A stretch of 64,000 nucleotides of DNA from Cycas panzhihuaensis (Eukaryota; Cycadophyta). The stretch covers positions 44,647,741 to 44,711,740 of the forward strand of contig CM041465.1 in the NCBI GenBank assembly GCA_023213395.1, read 5' to 3'. Positions 33,690 to 44,570 of the stretch are shown here, piece after piece; within the stretch, counting starts at the first letter, position 1; each line of letters begins with the position of its first letter. The translations under genes were made by a program, and so were the position numbers. Below the pieces are notes generated by a model. That model was not told the DNA's origin, did no database searches, and saw nothing but the letters and a program-made list of their open reading frames with translations.

Positions 33690-35309
33690 AAACAAGAGAA
33701 GTTACCTAAATGGTACATTAAGACAATTGAGGAAGGAAAAGGCAATGTAATGGAACACAAAACAAGAAGTCAAAGAATAAAAGCTCTACTAAGCAGAATC
33801 AAACCTCAAACTTTTCAAGAAGCCAAGGATCAACAAATGTGGAAGGTTGCCATGGACAGTGAAATGGACTCAATTAAAAGAAATCAGACATGGGAATTGG
33901 TAGAATTGCCTACCAACAAATCTGCTGTCAACTGTAAATGGGTCTTCAAAGCCAAAGAAGGAATGGATGGTAAAATAGAAAAGTATAAAGCAAGATTAGC
34001 CGCAAAAGGATACACACAAACAGCCGGGGTAGACTTTGATGAAACGTTCTCTCCTGTGGCTAAAATGAACACTGTAAGGACAGTAATTGCACTAGCTGCG
34101 ACACAAAATTGGAAGGTCTTCCAATTAGATGTAAAGAGCGCTTTCTTGAATGGAGAACTGGAGGAAGAAGTCGACATGAAACAACTTGAAGGATATATTA
34201 AAGAAGGGCAAGAAAATCTAGTTTGTAGATTAAAAAAGGCATTATATGGTCTGAAGCAGGCTCCTCAAGCCTGGTACGCCAAATTAGATCACTTTCTAGA
34301 AGAGAACAACTTTAAACGATGTAATTCAGACCCCAGTCTATACATAAGGAAAAGGGATGGTAAAGTTACAATAATTGTGATCTATGTTGATGATATGCTT
34401 CTCACTGGGAATGATGAAGAAGGCATTAAAGACATAAAAGAACAACTCCAGCAAAAGTTTGAAATGACAGACTTGGGTCCTTTGAAGTATTACCTGGGAC
34501 TAGAGATAGATCAACAACATAGTTATATAACTTTGTCCTAGAGCAATTACATTAAAAATTTACTTGCTAGGTTTCAGATGGAAAATTGCAACCCTTGTGT
34601 CACACCCATAGAAACAAATTGTGAACTAATGGCAGATGATATGGAGGAGGCTGCAGACATCACTATATACAGACAAATGATTGGAAGCCTAATTTATCTA
34701 ACAGCTACGAGGCTTGACATATCTCACTCAGTGGGACTATTATCCAGATATATGCAGAATCCAAAATTAAGACACTGGAAGGCTGCAAAGAGAATACTGA
34801 GATATCTAAAGGGAACAGTAGACTTAAAACTAGTATATCCAAAAGGAGGACCAACTAAATTGTCAGGATATTGCGACTCCGACTGGGCTGGAGACAAGGA
34901 ACAAAGGAAGTCCACTAGTGGATACTGTTTCTTCCTGGGCTCTTCAGCAATTTCATGGTGCAGTAAAAAACAAGCTACGACTGCACTGTCTTCCACAGAA
35001 GCAGAATATAAGGCCGCCACAACAGCAACTTACGAAGCTATTTGGTTGAGGCAACTTCTGATCGACCTGGAACAACAACAAAATAAAGCAACTTCCCTAA
35101 AATGTGACAATCAGAGCGCCATCAAGCTGACCAAAAATCCAGTTCTTCATGCAAGGACAAAGCACATAGAAGTTCATCATCATTTCATAAGAGAAAAAGT
35201 ACATAACAAGGAAATTGACCTGGAATATTGTCCGTCATCAGAACAAATTGCAGATCTTCTGACAAAACCTCTTGTGAAAGAAAGACTTCAATATCTAAGA
35301 ATAAAATAA
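33690..35309 (+). pseudogene. Copia alpha reverse transcriptase and RNase H
   Basis: RT: NQTWELVELPTNKSAVNCKW, YKARLAAKGYTQTAGVDFDE, FQLDVKSAFLNGELEEE, LKKALYGLKQAPQAWY and the active site IVIYVDDMLLTG. A TAG at 34539 replaces what is probably Gln. RNase H: GYCDSDWAGDKEQRKSTSGY, STEAEYKAA, LKCDNQSAIKLTKN, HARTKHIEVHHHFIREKV and EQIADLLTKPL. It ends at TAA 35307-35309. The catalytic Asp and Glu residues are kept. Confidence 0.95.
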
Positions 35310-35330
35310 ATCTGTTAGAGATAAAACATT

Positions 35331-35339
35331 AAGAGCGGG
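35331..35339 (+). other. Copia alpha polypurine tract
   Basis: AAGAGCGGG directly before the 3' LTR. The truncated relative has AGAGAGGG at the same place (about 800-807). Confidence 0.8.
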
Positions 35340-35551
35340 TGTTGAAATGTAATGTTTTATCTAGGTAAAGAGGGGTCATGTTGAGATCACCCTCAAATGT
35401 AACTCTAATATGAGATTGTGACACTTGGCTGTCCTATATTGATTAGTTACATCTCAATGTGTAACGGTCATCTTTATGATGTATATTTAAGGAGCATGAA
35501 CCTCAATGAAACACATGCCATTCCTACCTCATTTCAATTGAGTATTCATCA
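35340..35551 (+). repeat. Copia alpha 3' LTR
   Basis: 212 bp, identical in length to 30340-30551, followed by CTCAT. Confidence 0.95.
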
Positions 35552-36300
35552 CTCATTGCTACTATCACTTGTCTTTTGATTTTATTTGACTTGACATCAT
35601 GTGGAAATGCCTAGGTCTACTATTGCATCAATGCAAAATTCTGAATAGTTTCTTTCTTTAACAAGTCTGCTATGGGGCATTGGAGGAATAGTACACCCAA
35701 TAATAGGAATGGGTGTTTGAAAATGGGCTTTGGTCCATGAACTCCTCTAATTATCATTGCATTGTGTGTGTAAAATACTCATTCCAATTGAGTGAGATGC
35801 CTTGCTACATGTCCTAGAACACTGGAAGCATATTGTGGGATAATGTGTAAATTTCTTTTTGGCCAAAAATCTTGCCACCGATATCTTCACTATCCATTGT
35901 AGTTGTTTGTGCCTCAAGTTCTCAATTTTATTTCCTCCAAACTACAATTTCACTCTAGGTTTATATAATGCCCAAGTCATTAGTTCTCAATCAATATCAT
36001 TTTTCTTACTCCCCCATGACATTTCTTCATTTCTAGGTAGTTTTGTTAACCTTAAGATTGGATTTGCAAAAATCTCCACTCTGTCCATGCTTTGGGCTAT
36101 TAGCCCTATAATAATATACATTGTTTCTTTGTGCCAATATAATGGTGGAAATAACACATACTTCTTCCAACCTGCCTGGATAATCAATGGTTTGAGTTCA
36201 TTTGGTATTCAAGGATAATCCTTTGTCAATCAAGGTATATATGATTCTTGGATATTAATATGCATCTTGCTATAACTGAAATACTATTGGAATACTTGGA
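35552..36300 (-). pseudogene. WK ORF copy 2, N-terminal domain
   Basis: On the minus strand: LTKDYP, IPNELKPLIIQAGWKKY, VLFPPLYW, GLIAQSMDRVEIFANPILR, TKLPRN and, after stops, ISVARFLAKKKFTHY. Copy 1 has DYARMPDEFK, WKCYVLLPPFYW, IERITKL and IIKFLGKKKYTY at the same spacing. The end at 35552 (VIVAM) joins in frame to RRIIAWLH at 30339 when copia alpha and one CTCAT are removed. No known family comes to mind. Confidence 0.65.
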
Positions 36301-37129
36301 GTGGTAGATAAAATCATTTAGAACACTACAATAGAATGGAATGCTGAATTCTTACTTGGATGTATTGGTAAATGGATGAAATTTTGCTTACTGCCTTATT
36401 GGAACATTGTGGTTGGGTATGAACACTACTAGACACTATTGGAATGTTCCTATGGATTACATATCATGGAACCCTTTGTTGGGAAGCAAGGGAATTATTC
36501 AGATGGTTCACCTCTACTAGGGCAACAATTTTTGTCTCATATTTGCACGATTTTGTTGGAAAAACCTTAGAACCCTTGCTCCTCATGGCTTTACATTCTT
36601 TTTACAATCTGTTTATGCAAACTAACCTTTTTTTTTTCTATTCTTATTTTCATTTTCTTATCATTGAAGTCATACCATTCCTAGAGCCATTCTTGTGGGC
36701 AATGGCTTGGGAATGATCCCTTAAATTTTGAATTCTCAGAATGGTGCTAAAAGGGCTTACTTGACTTCTCCCTTGCATACCATTTGAAACAGTTACTGAC
36801 GACTTTTCCTCCTACTGTTCAAGAATGGTTCCTTGGAATGGTTGGCTTTTTACACTAGAATGGTGACTTTTACATTAGAATGGTGATTATTTTACCTTGG
36901 AATGCTTGAAATGTTGGCTAAATTAGTCTTCTTTCCCTTCTTGGCTTGAATGCATCATATTCATTAATCATTTAGTATATTATTTACTTGTAAGATGGGA
37001 GTTACAGTTGATTTTTGTCTTTCTAAAATTTTTTAACATATTTTTTGTTTATGCATCAAGGGTTCTTGATGCTAAGACAACTTTGGTTGTTCTCAACTCA
37101 AGCAACATGTTATAGTACACCTGGTTATG
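36301..37129 (-). other. Spacer with GGAATG/CATTCC words, no recognised gene
   Basis: This lies between the gypsy E integrase tail and the WK ORF. GGAATGNTTG and AGAATGGT words recur many times (36730-36920 on the + strand), as AAGCRTCC does in the matching spacer of copy 1. Confidence 0.5.
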
Positions 37130-37500
37130 CTGATGCTAGAAAAAGTACCCTGTTATAACTGTGGTTGGGTTTATTTTTGCTACTCCTAAGCATTTTACCT
37201 AGTGACAGGCTTGCCAACTCCCTCAGTTGGACAATGCAATCTTTATAAATTTATTCAATCGCATAAGGTCCTTTCAAACACATCTTTATCTATCTCTAAC
37301 GTGTTTGAAATTTGTTGTTGTATTGCCATACCCAATCCCCTTTTTTGAATTGCAGTGCCTTGATGTGATGGTTGTGCCATGCCTTTTTCTTCTTCCTTTT
37401 TGTTGTGGTTTGCTTTGTCAATTTTCTATTGTTGCTCTTTGACTTATCTACCAATTTGTTACCACGACTTGTAGGATGTTGACTAATAACATGCATTTGA
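37130..37500 (-). pseudogene. Gypsy E integrase C-terminal tail
   Basis: On the minus strand: AWHNHHIKALQFKKGDWVWQ and YNNKFQTR (the F..GD.VL.Y.S.F pattern), then IKMCLKGPYAIE and IVQLRELASLSLGKML, matching the tails of gypsy F (2489-2625) and D (57461-57590). The catalytic core is absent. Confidence 0.75.
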
Positions 37501-38076
37501 TTCTATTTCCACGATTGGCTATGCCTAAGTCTTTGTTTTTATCATTTCCATGGCATTGCTCCTTTTCTCTTTGTTCACTATTGTAAATACTGTGCATATT
37601 ATAACAACTAGTACTAAGTCCATCTATTTCATATGCCACTTGCAACCAATTTGTCAGGTATGTGGTTGTTTCGCCTTCGTCATAGTTTAAATTTAGCTAT
37701 AGTTCTCCATAATGATTGGGCTCTTGTCTCATATGGATTATTTATTATGGTGGCTTCCTCCACAACTTTATATGTAGCTATTTTATCAAATGAATTAGTT
37801 GTCTTCATTAACGATTATTGTGCTTGAGCCTTTGTCTGAAATAATTTCAATCATATACTTTTTCTTACTGTCACAAGCAATGTTACTATGCTCCCATCAT
37901 GCGAGAGGGTGAGTGTTCTATGTTTCCAAATTTAGAGGCAATCTGCATCATACAACCATGGCCAACCTAGCAAAGTTGGGTATGACAACCCCTTCTATTG
38001 GTTCAATTGCAATGAACTCCAAAGTGACTTCAATTTTGGCAACATTGACTTTCATGTTGGGCAGCATTCCTGGAGG

Positions 38077-38330
38077 TCAAGCATGTAATTTGTTTGGAAG
38101 TTTAAGGGAATAAGTTGTTCGGGTTTTTTGTGGGCTTCCTAATTTTTTCCAAGCATGAACTGGCAACACACTTACCGCAAAGCCTTTGTCAATAATTACT
38201 AAGTCTATTGACTTTTCCAATACTATCATGATTACCTTGGAATCTTCATCGATTAATGGCAGGATTATATTCATATTTTGTACCACTCCTTCCAAGACTC
38301 AAAATTGGAGTGCTTTTGTTCCCAATCATT
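38077..38330 (-). pseudogene. Gypsy E protease
   Basis: LVIIDKGFAVSVLPVHAWKK corresponds to the VDGGSRVNVLPKSSW type of protease found in gypsy D (48842-49399); the active-site Ser/Gly positions have changed to KGF. TYSLKLPNK follows. A gap then runs to the integrase tail, with no RT in between. Confidence 0.7.
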
Positions 38331-38499
38331 GGATAACTTTCATTAATGATATTGTTAGCTCTAGTTGTTTTGCTAGATGCTTAAGCAACTTTAGGGTTCT
38401 TAGGGTGCCATCATTTGCCATATTAGCTAATAAATTAATTGACTTTGGCTTTCCTATTGTTTTCTCCCCTTGGCAGGGATTGGGTGCCTGGCTTGGCTT

Positions 38500-39593
38500 A
38501 GGCGATCCCTTCCTTTTATAAACTTGCTAGATTTTATGTTTTGGTAGTGTGGGTCGACTAACTTCTGCTTCATCTACAACATCTTTTAGGGCTATCCTAG
38601 TTACCGCAAAATGATCTATCCCCACTTTTGGATTTCTATAATTTGATTCTTCTTTGCTCTATCTTCCCTTCGACTTGTTTCTATTTTATAATTTTACTAA
38701 ATTGGTAGGTGGCCTTGGCACAATCATGGTTAGATTACTCGCTTTGACATTATTTGGGCAATTTTCAAAATCATTATTTCTAGGACTGCACTTCCTACGT
38801 ATATGTGTGTCATCATTACTTGCTTCCTTATAAGGGAAATTCGACCTCGAAAGTTCGAACTCCAAGTCGAAGATGCAATGTCCTATTGACTTTTTCTTTT
38901 TTAGTGGATCTAGTGCCACCTAGGTGGAGTACGCCAAATAGGTTTTGCCACCTCTACCTTAGCCTCTTCCTTGAGTGTTATTTCATTGAGCATTACTATA
39001 ATAATCTCGAGTGTTGTGTGTGAGGGCTTCACAGATAGTGCACCACTTCTCCTCCTCCTCCTTCCCTTTTTGTGTCTTTGCTTGCTTATTTCTAGCTTTT
39101 GACTCTTCTTTTGGTTGCATGGGATTTTTCTATGCTTGTGCTAAATCAATCTTTAATTTATTTGTAATGCTTCCATTTCTAGGTTTTCTTCTAACTTTTC
39201 GATTGTGTGACAAATATTTTCAACCCTAAACTCCTTGATTTCTTCTCATAGCATTCTCAAATGCCATCTTGATTAGTCCCTTCTTCACTGTGTATTTGTT
39301 TCTCAAATTTTAATGCCATCTTTTTTGCCTTTGTCCAGGTCTCAATTAGATATCATTACAACCCATCCTGTAACTTTGTATCAAACCCATCTATAAAATA
39401 TGCCTCCGTTAAGTAATCTAACACTTTTTATCTATTTGTGATGTTTTTGGCAAGAATCACCATCTTGCTTTCATAATGTAACACTAACTCCCTTGGCCTT
39501 TGGTAGATGTCTTTAAGGGCTTGTATAATAGCTTGGTTACTACAAAGTTTTCGGAATCTCTACTAAAGCTCTTTCATCACGTGCTCCTAAGTT
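38500..39593 (-). pseudogene. Gypsy E gag, C-terminal part
   Basis: Minus-strand frame with many stops: AIIQALKDIYQRPRELVLHY, ESKMVILAKNITN, YFIDGFDTKLQDGL and MALKFEKQIH. This is the gag C-terminal half pattern (L..I.Q...E.V..Y). The N-terminal half lies beyond G1 at 43895-44570 and joins in frame (LSANK|LT). Confidence 0.65.
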
Positions 39594-39598
39594 AACTT

Positions 39599-39948
39599 TG
39601 TTAAATTATTTAATAGAGATCATCCGATATTAAGAATATTGAAACAAGCATCATGAACATAATGGAAATATCATTAACTTATAATCAGAATGTCTAAATC
39701 ATAATGACTCCACAACAATGACTTCACAATAATCTCCATCTTGAATCAATGTACTTTACCTCACTCACTCATTTATAGACCACAAGTGAGAATATGTAGG
39801 ATGAGGGGTGTGGTACATGTGGGACCATCAACCTCTAACACAACTAATGACATAACACCTATTAATTGACCAATAACCTATAGACCACCTACTTGTATAA
39901 ATGTGCATTATAATAATATTATAATATTTGACTCTCTAAAGTCTAACA
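39599..39948 (-). repeat. G1 3' LTR
   Basis: On the + strand it runs from TGTTAAATTATTTAATAG to AAAGTCTAACA, 350 bp. Confidence 0.93.
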
Positions 39949-39958
39949 CCTCCCCTTA
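39949..39958 (-). other. G1 polypurine tract
   Basis: CCTCCCCTTA on the + strand (minus TAAGGGGAGG). G2 has the identical tract at 53571-53580. Confidence 0.85.
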
Positions 39959-40072
39959 ATACACATTTGGGGATTTCTTGAATTTACAATGTCTTGGTCT
40001 TAGAATTGTCTTGAAAATAATGTCTTCAATTTGTCCTTTAGCTTCATTCCTGTAATGATGTCCTTGAAGTGG

Positions 40073-41143
40073 TTATTGAGAGTAATGGTTCTTGAACTTG
40101 ACATTCTTCATCTTGGTGTGCAACACTGAATCCTTCATCATACAAAATGTATGGTAAATCATAGTTGGTCCAACTTGAGTTTGGTGTAGATCTTGTAAGT
40201 AATCCTGTAGGTAACCATTAAAAACATCTTGAAATTCAAAGTTCATATCAAGCATGTCTTTGATCATTGTTTCAATTACAACCTGTTTGTTTTCATTGAC
40301 GTATGAATAATTAGCATCAATTGAGCTAACATCAATATTTGAAGATAAGACATCAAAAGAAGAATCAACATCACTTGAAACATCTGAGAAATGAGTATTA
40401 ACATCCTGTATAAATTCTTCTTCTTGACTAGCATATCCAATAATAATTCCTTTAGCTTTTGGAGCAGAGTCTTTGTAAACTTGCAAACAAATTTTCTCAA
40501 TGTTTGAACAATTCGAATTTGAACCAATACTCAAACCATTGTTTGAACTTGAATCAATGGATAGAGATGAATCACCAGACTTATCTTCAATAGGACAATC
40601 ATATTTAACAACACATTCGATTGCAGTCTCTTCATATTCATTACTTGTTTCATCAATATTCATAATTTCTTTATCAAGATCTTGACATACCTTTTCACTA
40701 GTATCAACATTACTTTCATCATCCTTTTTACTTGCATTATTAATAATTTTGTTTGCTTTTTCAGCAATCTCTTGTACCTCTTTAGGAGTCTTTTAATACA
40801 CATCCTTCAAAAGGTTCCAAGTTTCTTTAGTAGTACCAACATTATGAATTACAGGGATGAGAAGTTGGTAGGAAGAAGGAGGCTCATCTTTATTTAATGC
40901 AGTAAGAATAACATCAATTATTGTTCTATTCTTCTTAAAATTTTCTTCTCCTTCTACATCAATTAAGGCATCTTATCCATCAATGATAATTTTTCATAAC
41001 CTTTTGTACACAAATATACCTTCCATTTTGATTGCCCAATATCGATAATTTGTTCCTATGTACTTAGGTAAGGGAAAAGGAAGGTCTATTAATTAGTACT
41101 CATTCTTTCCAGGTACAAAAATGATGATGTCACTCAACTCCAT
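40073..41143 (-). pseudogene. G1 gag
   Basis: The ATG at 41143 begins MELSDIIIFVPGKNEY, then LIDLPFPLPKYIGTNYRYW, DVILTALNKDEPPSSYQLLI and ETWNLLKDVY, the N-terminal copia gag pattern, matching G2 block by block. The C-terminal half is a Ser/Asp/Glu-rich region (intact for the last 196 codons, 40663-40073) without a zinc knuckle. Four or more stops lie in the N-terminal half. Confidence 0.8.
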
Positions 41144-42168
41144 GATTGTAAGAATGAATCGATCAAGAGTGCATCACACAAGATTCATGCATCCACTTCA
41201 AATTGAAATAACTTGATGAAATTAGTAGCAAAATAAAGTCACATTTTAGACTGTAGTACTTTAAATGAGGATTTCAACAGTTCAAACAATTTGGAAATCG
41301 GATGCCTAGTTGAGGAGATATTGCGAAAATTGTAACATGACCTCCTTATGAAAATAACCAATTAAGGTCGTTAAGAGTTTAGTCGCTTTAACAAATTAGC
41401 AACAAGTCATATTGAGACTACATGGGACCAAAGGCCTTTACTGCTGGGGGGGCTAGCAGACTCCAAATTACATTCCAATATGATTGAATCCAAATTTGAC
41501 TTTACAAAAATAATTAAATCCTCCTTATTCAATTTGACGTCCACGGATTTGAAATAGATTTTAGTCTGCCTTAGTTTAATTCATATTTTTGAAAAAATAT
41601 AATCCCTAACCAAAATATGATCTCTGCATTTGCGGTGGCAGGCAATTTCATCTTCATCTATGTCTTGTGAGCGATGATGTATTATGACAATGGAGTGTGC
41701 TCAGGGTCTTTAGCTATTCATGGATCTCACAGACTTCAACAGATCTTCAGCTCATCACAGGTAGGGCACGAAGGAGCAGAGCGGATGATCTTCTCGGTGG
41801 AGGCAACATCACAACAACAAGATAAACTCAGGAGGTAGGATGGCTTAGAGCAGTCGTAAACACGAGTGCAAATGAGTGTAAAGAGGACGTCACACTGAGG
41901 AGCTTCCTGTGGATTATCGAGCGAATAGATTTCACACAATTAGGCCGTTCAACCAACATTGCATGTAGAACGATACCTAGGTCTTTGGAGGTGGAATGTC
42001 ATGGTCAACACACATAGAGCAGCTTTTAACACTTCAACGGAGAAGTGAACGACAGGGGTTTTTATGAACATGGAAGTCACTCAGTCTCATGGAGTAGGGA
42101 CGAAGTAGACAGGAAACTCTTCACACAATCGCATAGTCAATTACCGAGGAAGTTGGTAGCAAGGGCAG
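41144..42168 (-). other. G1 leader between gag and captured fragment
   Basis: No gene recognised. A 67-residue Cys/Ser-rich minus ORF (41736-41939) has no known motif. An AGATCTTCAG word near 41740 also occurs at 55838 in G2, close to the captured RRM. Confidence 0.4.
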
Positions 42169-42487
42169 TCATAGGTAGTACCGTCGATCCACTACTCCAT
42201 TTGTCAACTGTTCTTTTTCATCCGAAGTCATGTTGCAGTCTTCAGTGATATTGTCTTTGGCTTTGCCCCACAAAACGAAATAGAGACCTGCGAAGCTTAG
42301 TAGCACTCCCAACACGCTTCCAAGATAAAGGGTTTCATGTAGAAATATGCAGGATAAAATTGCGGAGGACACAGTACACACTGGGTTGAATATTGCCACG
42401 AACATTGGTCCCTACAAGTGACAATCCGCAACAGACGACTCCTTTGTACAGAATGGTTCCACTCCGATCCATGTTCCACGTGGGCAC
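42169..42487 (-). pseudogene. Captured fragment of a WAT1-related (EamA/MtN21) transporter, C-terminus
   Basis: On the minus strand the frame reads TWNMDRSGTILYKGVVCCG and LSLV, then after a frameshift with loss of about seven residues GPMFVAIFNPVCTV, LHETLYLGSVLGVLLSFAG and LYFVLWGKAKDN, ending at a natural TGA. These are the last membrane helices of plant WAT1-related proteins (YSG...GPVFVA.F.P, LGE.LYLGS..G, GLY.VLWGK), a plasma- or vacuolar-membrane transporter family. It is sense with respect to G1. The N-terminal helices are not recognisable upstream. Confidence 0.8.
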
Positions 42488-43529
42488 ATATCTTCAAGTT
42501 CGTTTTTTTTACGGCAAGCAAGGTTCTAGGCGTATCAACCTTCTATGCAGGGTTTGTGGACAACTGCTTCTCTTTATCTTCGTTTATGTCTTCAACGGGG
42601 TGTTTCTCCTCTACAATCATTTCCATGGCTGGCAGCTTTAATCCATCTCACCTCAGCTTAGCCATAATCCTTTGGATGACAATCTCCTTTGTGCAGGATT
42701 TTCCTTTAGCTATGGCTACCTTCTTCTGTGGGCAGCCCTTCATACATGTAGGAGCCCCTTCAATAGACAACACTAATCAACCGTTTTTTCATGAATTGGA
42801 TTCCCTTTCCACATAGACATCACTTTCCTATGCAAGATTTGCAAATTTCCACGTAGGAACCTTCACTCGGCTTATGCAGAGTTTCCATGATAGCCATAGT
42901 CGTGTCCTTCCATGCACTCTTCTATCATGTATTTCATGCAACCCTTTTCCATGGACTATCCTTCTTGGCCGAAGACCTATGAGTGTCTTATATCTATCAC
43001 TGCTCAACTGCATTCATTCTAGCTAGGGTTTTACAAATGGTTGTGGCTAACTTCTCTATGCATGCAGGGTTTATTCATGGCATAATTTCTCCATAAAGAC
43101 AATTTTACATAGAAATTGGTAATTGACTTTAATTTCACCAATTAAATCCTCAATATTTTTCAACACAAACCCTAACAAGTATTTACATGTACAAAACCAT
43201 CACTTTCACCATACAAACATAATTCAATGACCAGCAAATTTAGATTCATTCATATGTCACCACTTTTCAGCTTCACAAATTCACACCAACACCAACCAAT
43301 TTCTTTACAGTGTAAACCTTACCATAAAGTAAGTGAATAGTATTACCTGGTAATAATTCTATCTTGTATCAATCATAGTCACTGGCTTGGCACAACTTGC
43401 AACAACAACAGCCTTAGGGTTTTACCTTCTACAAGCAGATGCTCGACCTAGCAATCAACTCTACGGAGCCACCTTCACACACATCAATAAATTGGTGAAC
43501 CTGCAAAACGTTGAGCTTGACAACAACCT
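42488..43529 (-). other. G1 leader, no recognised gene
   Basis: It holds short ORFs in both directions (for example 42418-42816 on +, opposite to the transporter fragment). The part next to the primer site contains CTACGGAGCCACCTTC, shared with G2 (CTTAACGGAGCCACCTTC), so it is element leader. Confidence 0.45.
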
Positions 43530-43541
43530 GCTCTGTTACCA
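43530..43541 (-). other. G1 primer-binding site
   Basis: The minus strand reads TGGTAACAGAGC, one base from the tRNA-Met site, adjoining the 5' LTR. Confidence 0.88.
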
Positions 43542-43889
43542 TGTTAAATTAGTTAATAGAGATCATCCAATATTAAGAATATTGAAACAAGCATCATGAA
43601 CATAATGGAAATATCAGTAACTCATAATCAAAATGTCAACATCATAATGACTCCACAACAATGACTTCACAATAATTGCCATCTTGACTCAATGCACTTT
43701 ATCTCACTCACTTATTTATACACCACAAGTGAGAATATGTAGGATGAGGTGTGGTACATGTGGGACCATCAACCTCTAATACAACTAATGACATAAAACC
43801 TATTAATTGACTAATAACCTATAGACCACCTACTTGCACAAATGTGCATTACAATAATATTATAATATTTGACTCTCTAAAGTCTAACA
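43542..43889 (-). repeat. G1 5' LTR
   Basis: 348 bp, the partner of 39599-39948, followed by AACTT. Confidence 0.93.
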
Positions 43890-43894
43890 AACTT

Positions 43895-44570
43895 GTTAGC
43901 ACTGAGATTTTTTTACCATACAAATGGTGCTCTTTGTAATGTGCACGAAAAATGGCATTTGATATCCTCCTCATTCTTAATACGTTGTATCGATATCATA
44001 TTGTTAAAGAGATACATGTATTCTTTTGTGTCTATTGCACCATTGAATATTAAATGGTTTAGGGTTCTATCATTTTGGTAGATAACTGGTGCCATGGGGC
44101 TTGCTATTTTGGGTGGCATACTTATACCTAAGGTGTTTAAAATTGGTGTATTAACTGTGGCTATTGTTGACATACTTGAGCCTAGTCTTCGCTATGGTTT
44201 TGTACAAGACTTAAACAAGGGATTTTTTCACGGCATTTTCAAGTACATCACCACATCTACTCATGGCATTTGAACAATTAACGATGTGGCTATTAGAAAT
44301 GTATTGTCTCGTAGCTCTAGAGGGGTGTCAAAGAACTTCCTTGTGAAGTAATTTTCTTGGTGTGCCTCAAGACCTTCCTCTACCTTCTTTTCGTTGTCCC
44401 TCGTGCTCTATGAACTTCTTGTTTTTTCCCACTTATGGTTTCTTCTTTCCATTGTTGGTTCCTTGTTGAGGATTGATAGATGGGCCTCTTTGCAAATTTT
44501 GAGTTGCTTCTAACATCAGTGGGTTAAGTTCACTATTAGCTGTTAGGGGTGTCCACAATTCGTTGTCTTC
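43895..44570 (-). pseudogene. Gypsy E gag, N-terminal part
   Basis: Minus strand: a longest open piece of 86 codons (44173-43913) with NTLGISMPPKIASPMAPV, NHLIFNGAIDTKEYMYLFNN and CHFSCTLQRAPFVW, a gag core start (F.G..D...YL..F). Upstream frames to about 44570 (PLMLEATQNLQ) are Lys/Gln-rich and broken. Confidence 0.55.

Larger units (their letters stand above)
30340..35551 (+). mobile_element. Copia alpha, nearly full element
   Basis: 212-bp LTRs at both ends (about 9 mismatches by eye, near 4%) are flanked by CTCAT at 30335-30339 and 35552-35556. Primer site, gag, protease, integrase, RT, RNase H and purine tract are all in place. All coding sequence lies in a single frame from 31239 to 35309, broken only by six in-frame stops. 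Confidence 0.97.
39599..43889 (-). mobile_element. G1: gag-only LTR element carrying a host transporter fragment
   Basis: LTRs 39599-39948 and 43542-43889 (about 20 mismatches by eye plus a 2-bp indel, near 6%) are flanked by AACTT at 39594-39598 and 43890-43894. A primer site and purine tract mark the minus orientation. The only retroelement gene is a copia-type gag. There is no protease, integrase or RT, so movement would need enzymes supplied by another element. Between primer site and gag lies a WAT1-like transporter fragment. G2 at 53166-57455 has the same plan. Confidence 0.93.
22700..44570 (-). mobile_element. Gypsy E, minus strand, split by three LTR elements
   Basis: Order on the minus strand: gag (44570-43895, continuing 39593-38500), protease (38330-38077), integrase tail (37500-37130), WK ORF (36300-35552, 30339-30014, 23307-22700). 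The chromodomain gypsy, copia alpha and G1 interrupt it with exact duplications TTGGT, CTCAT and AACTT. RT, RNase H and the integrase core are missing between 38077 and 37500. LTRs were not identified. Confidence 0.65.

Noticed and set aside
42418-42816. 132-residue + ORF
   Set aside because: Opposite strand to the WAT1-like fragment for part of its length and without recognisable motif.
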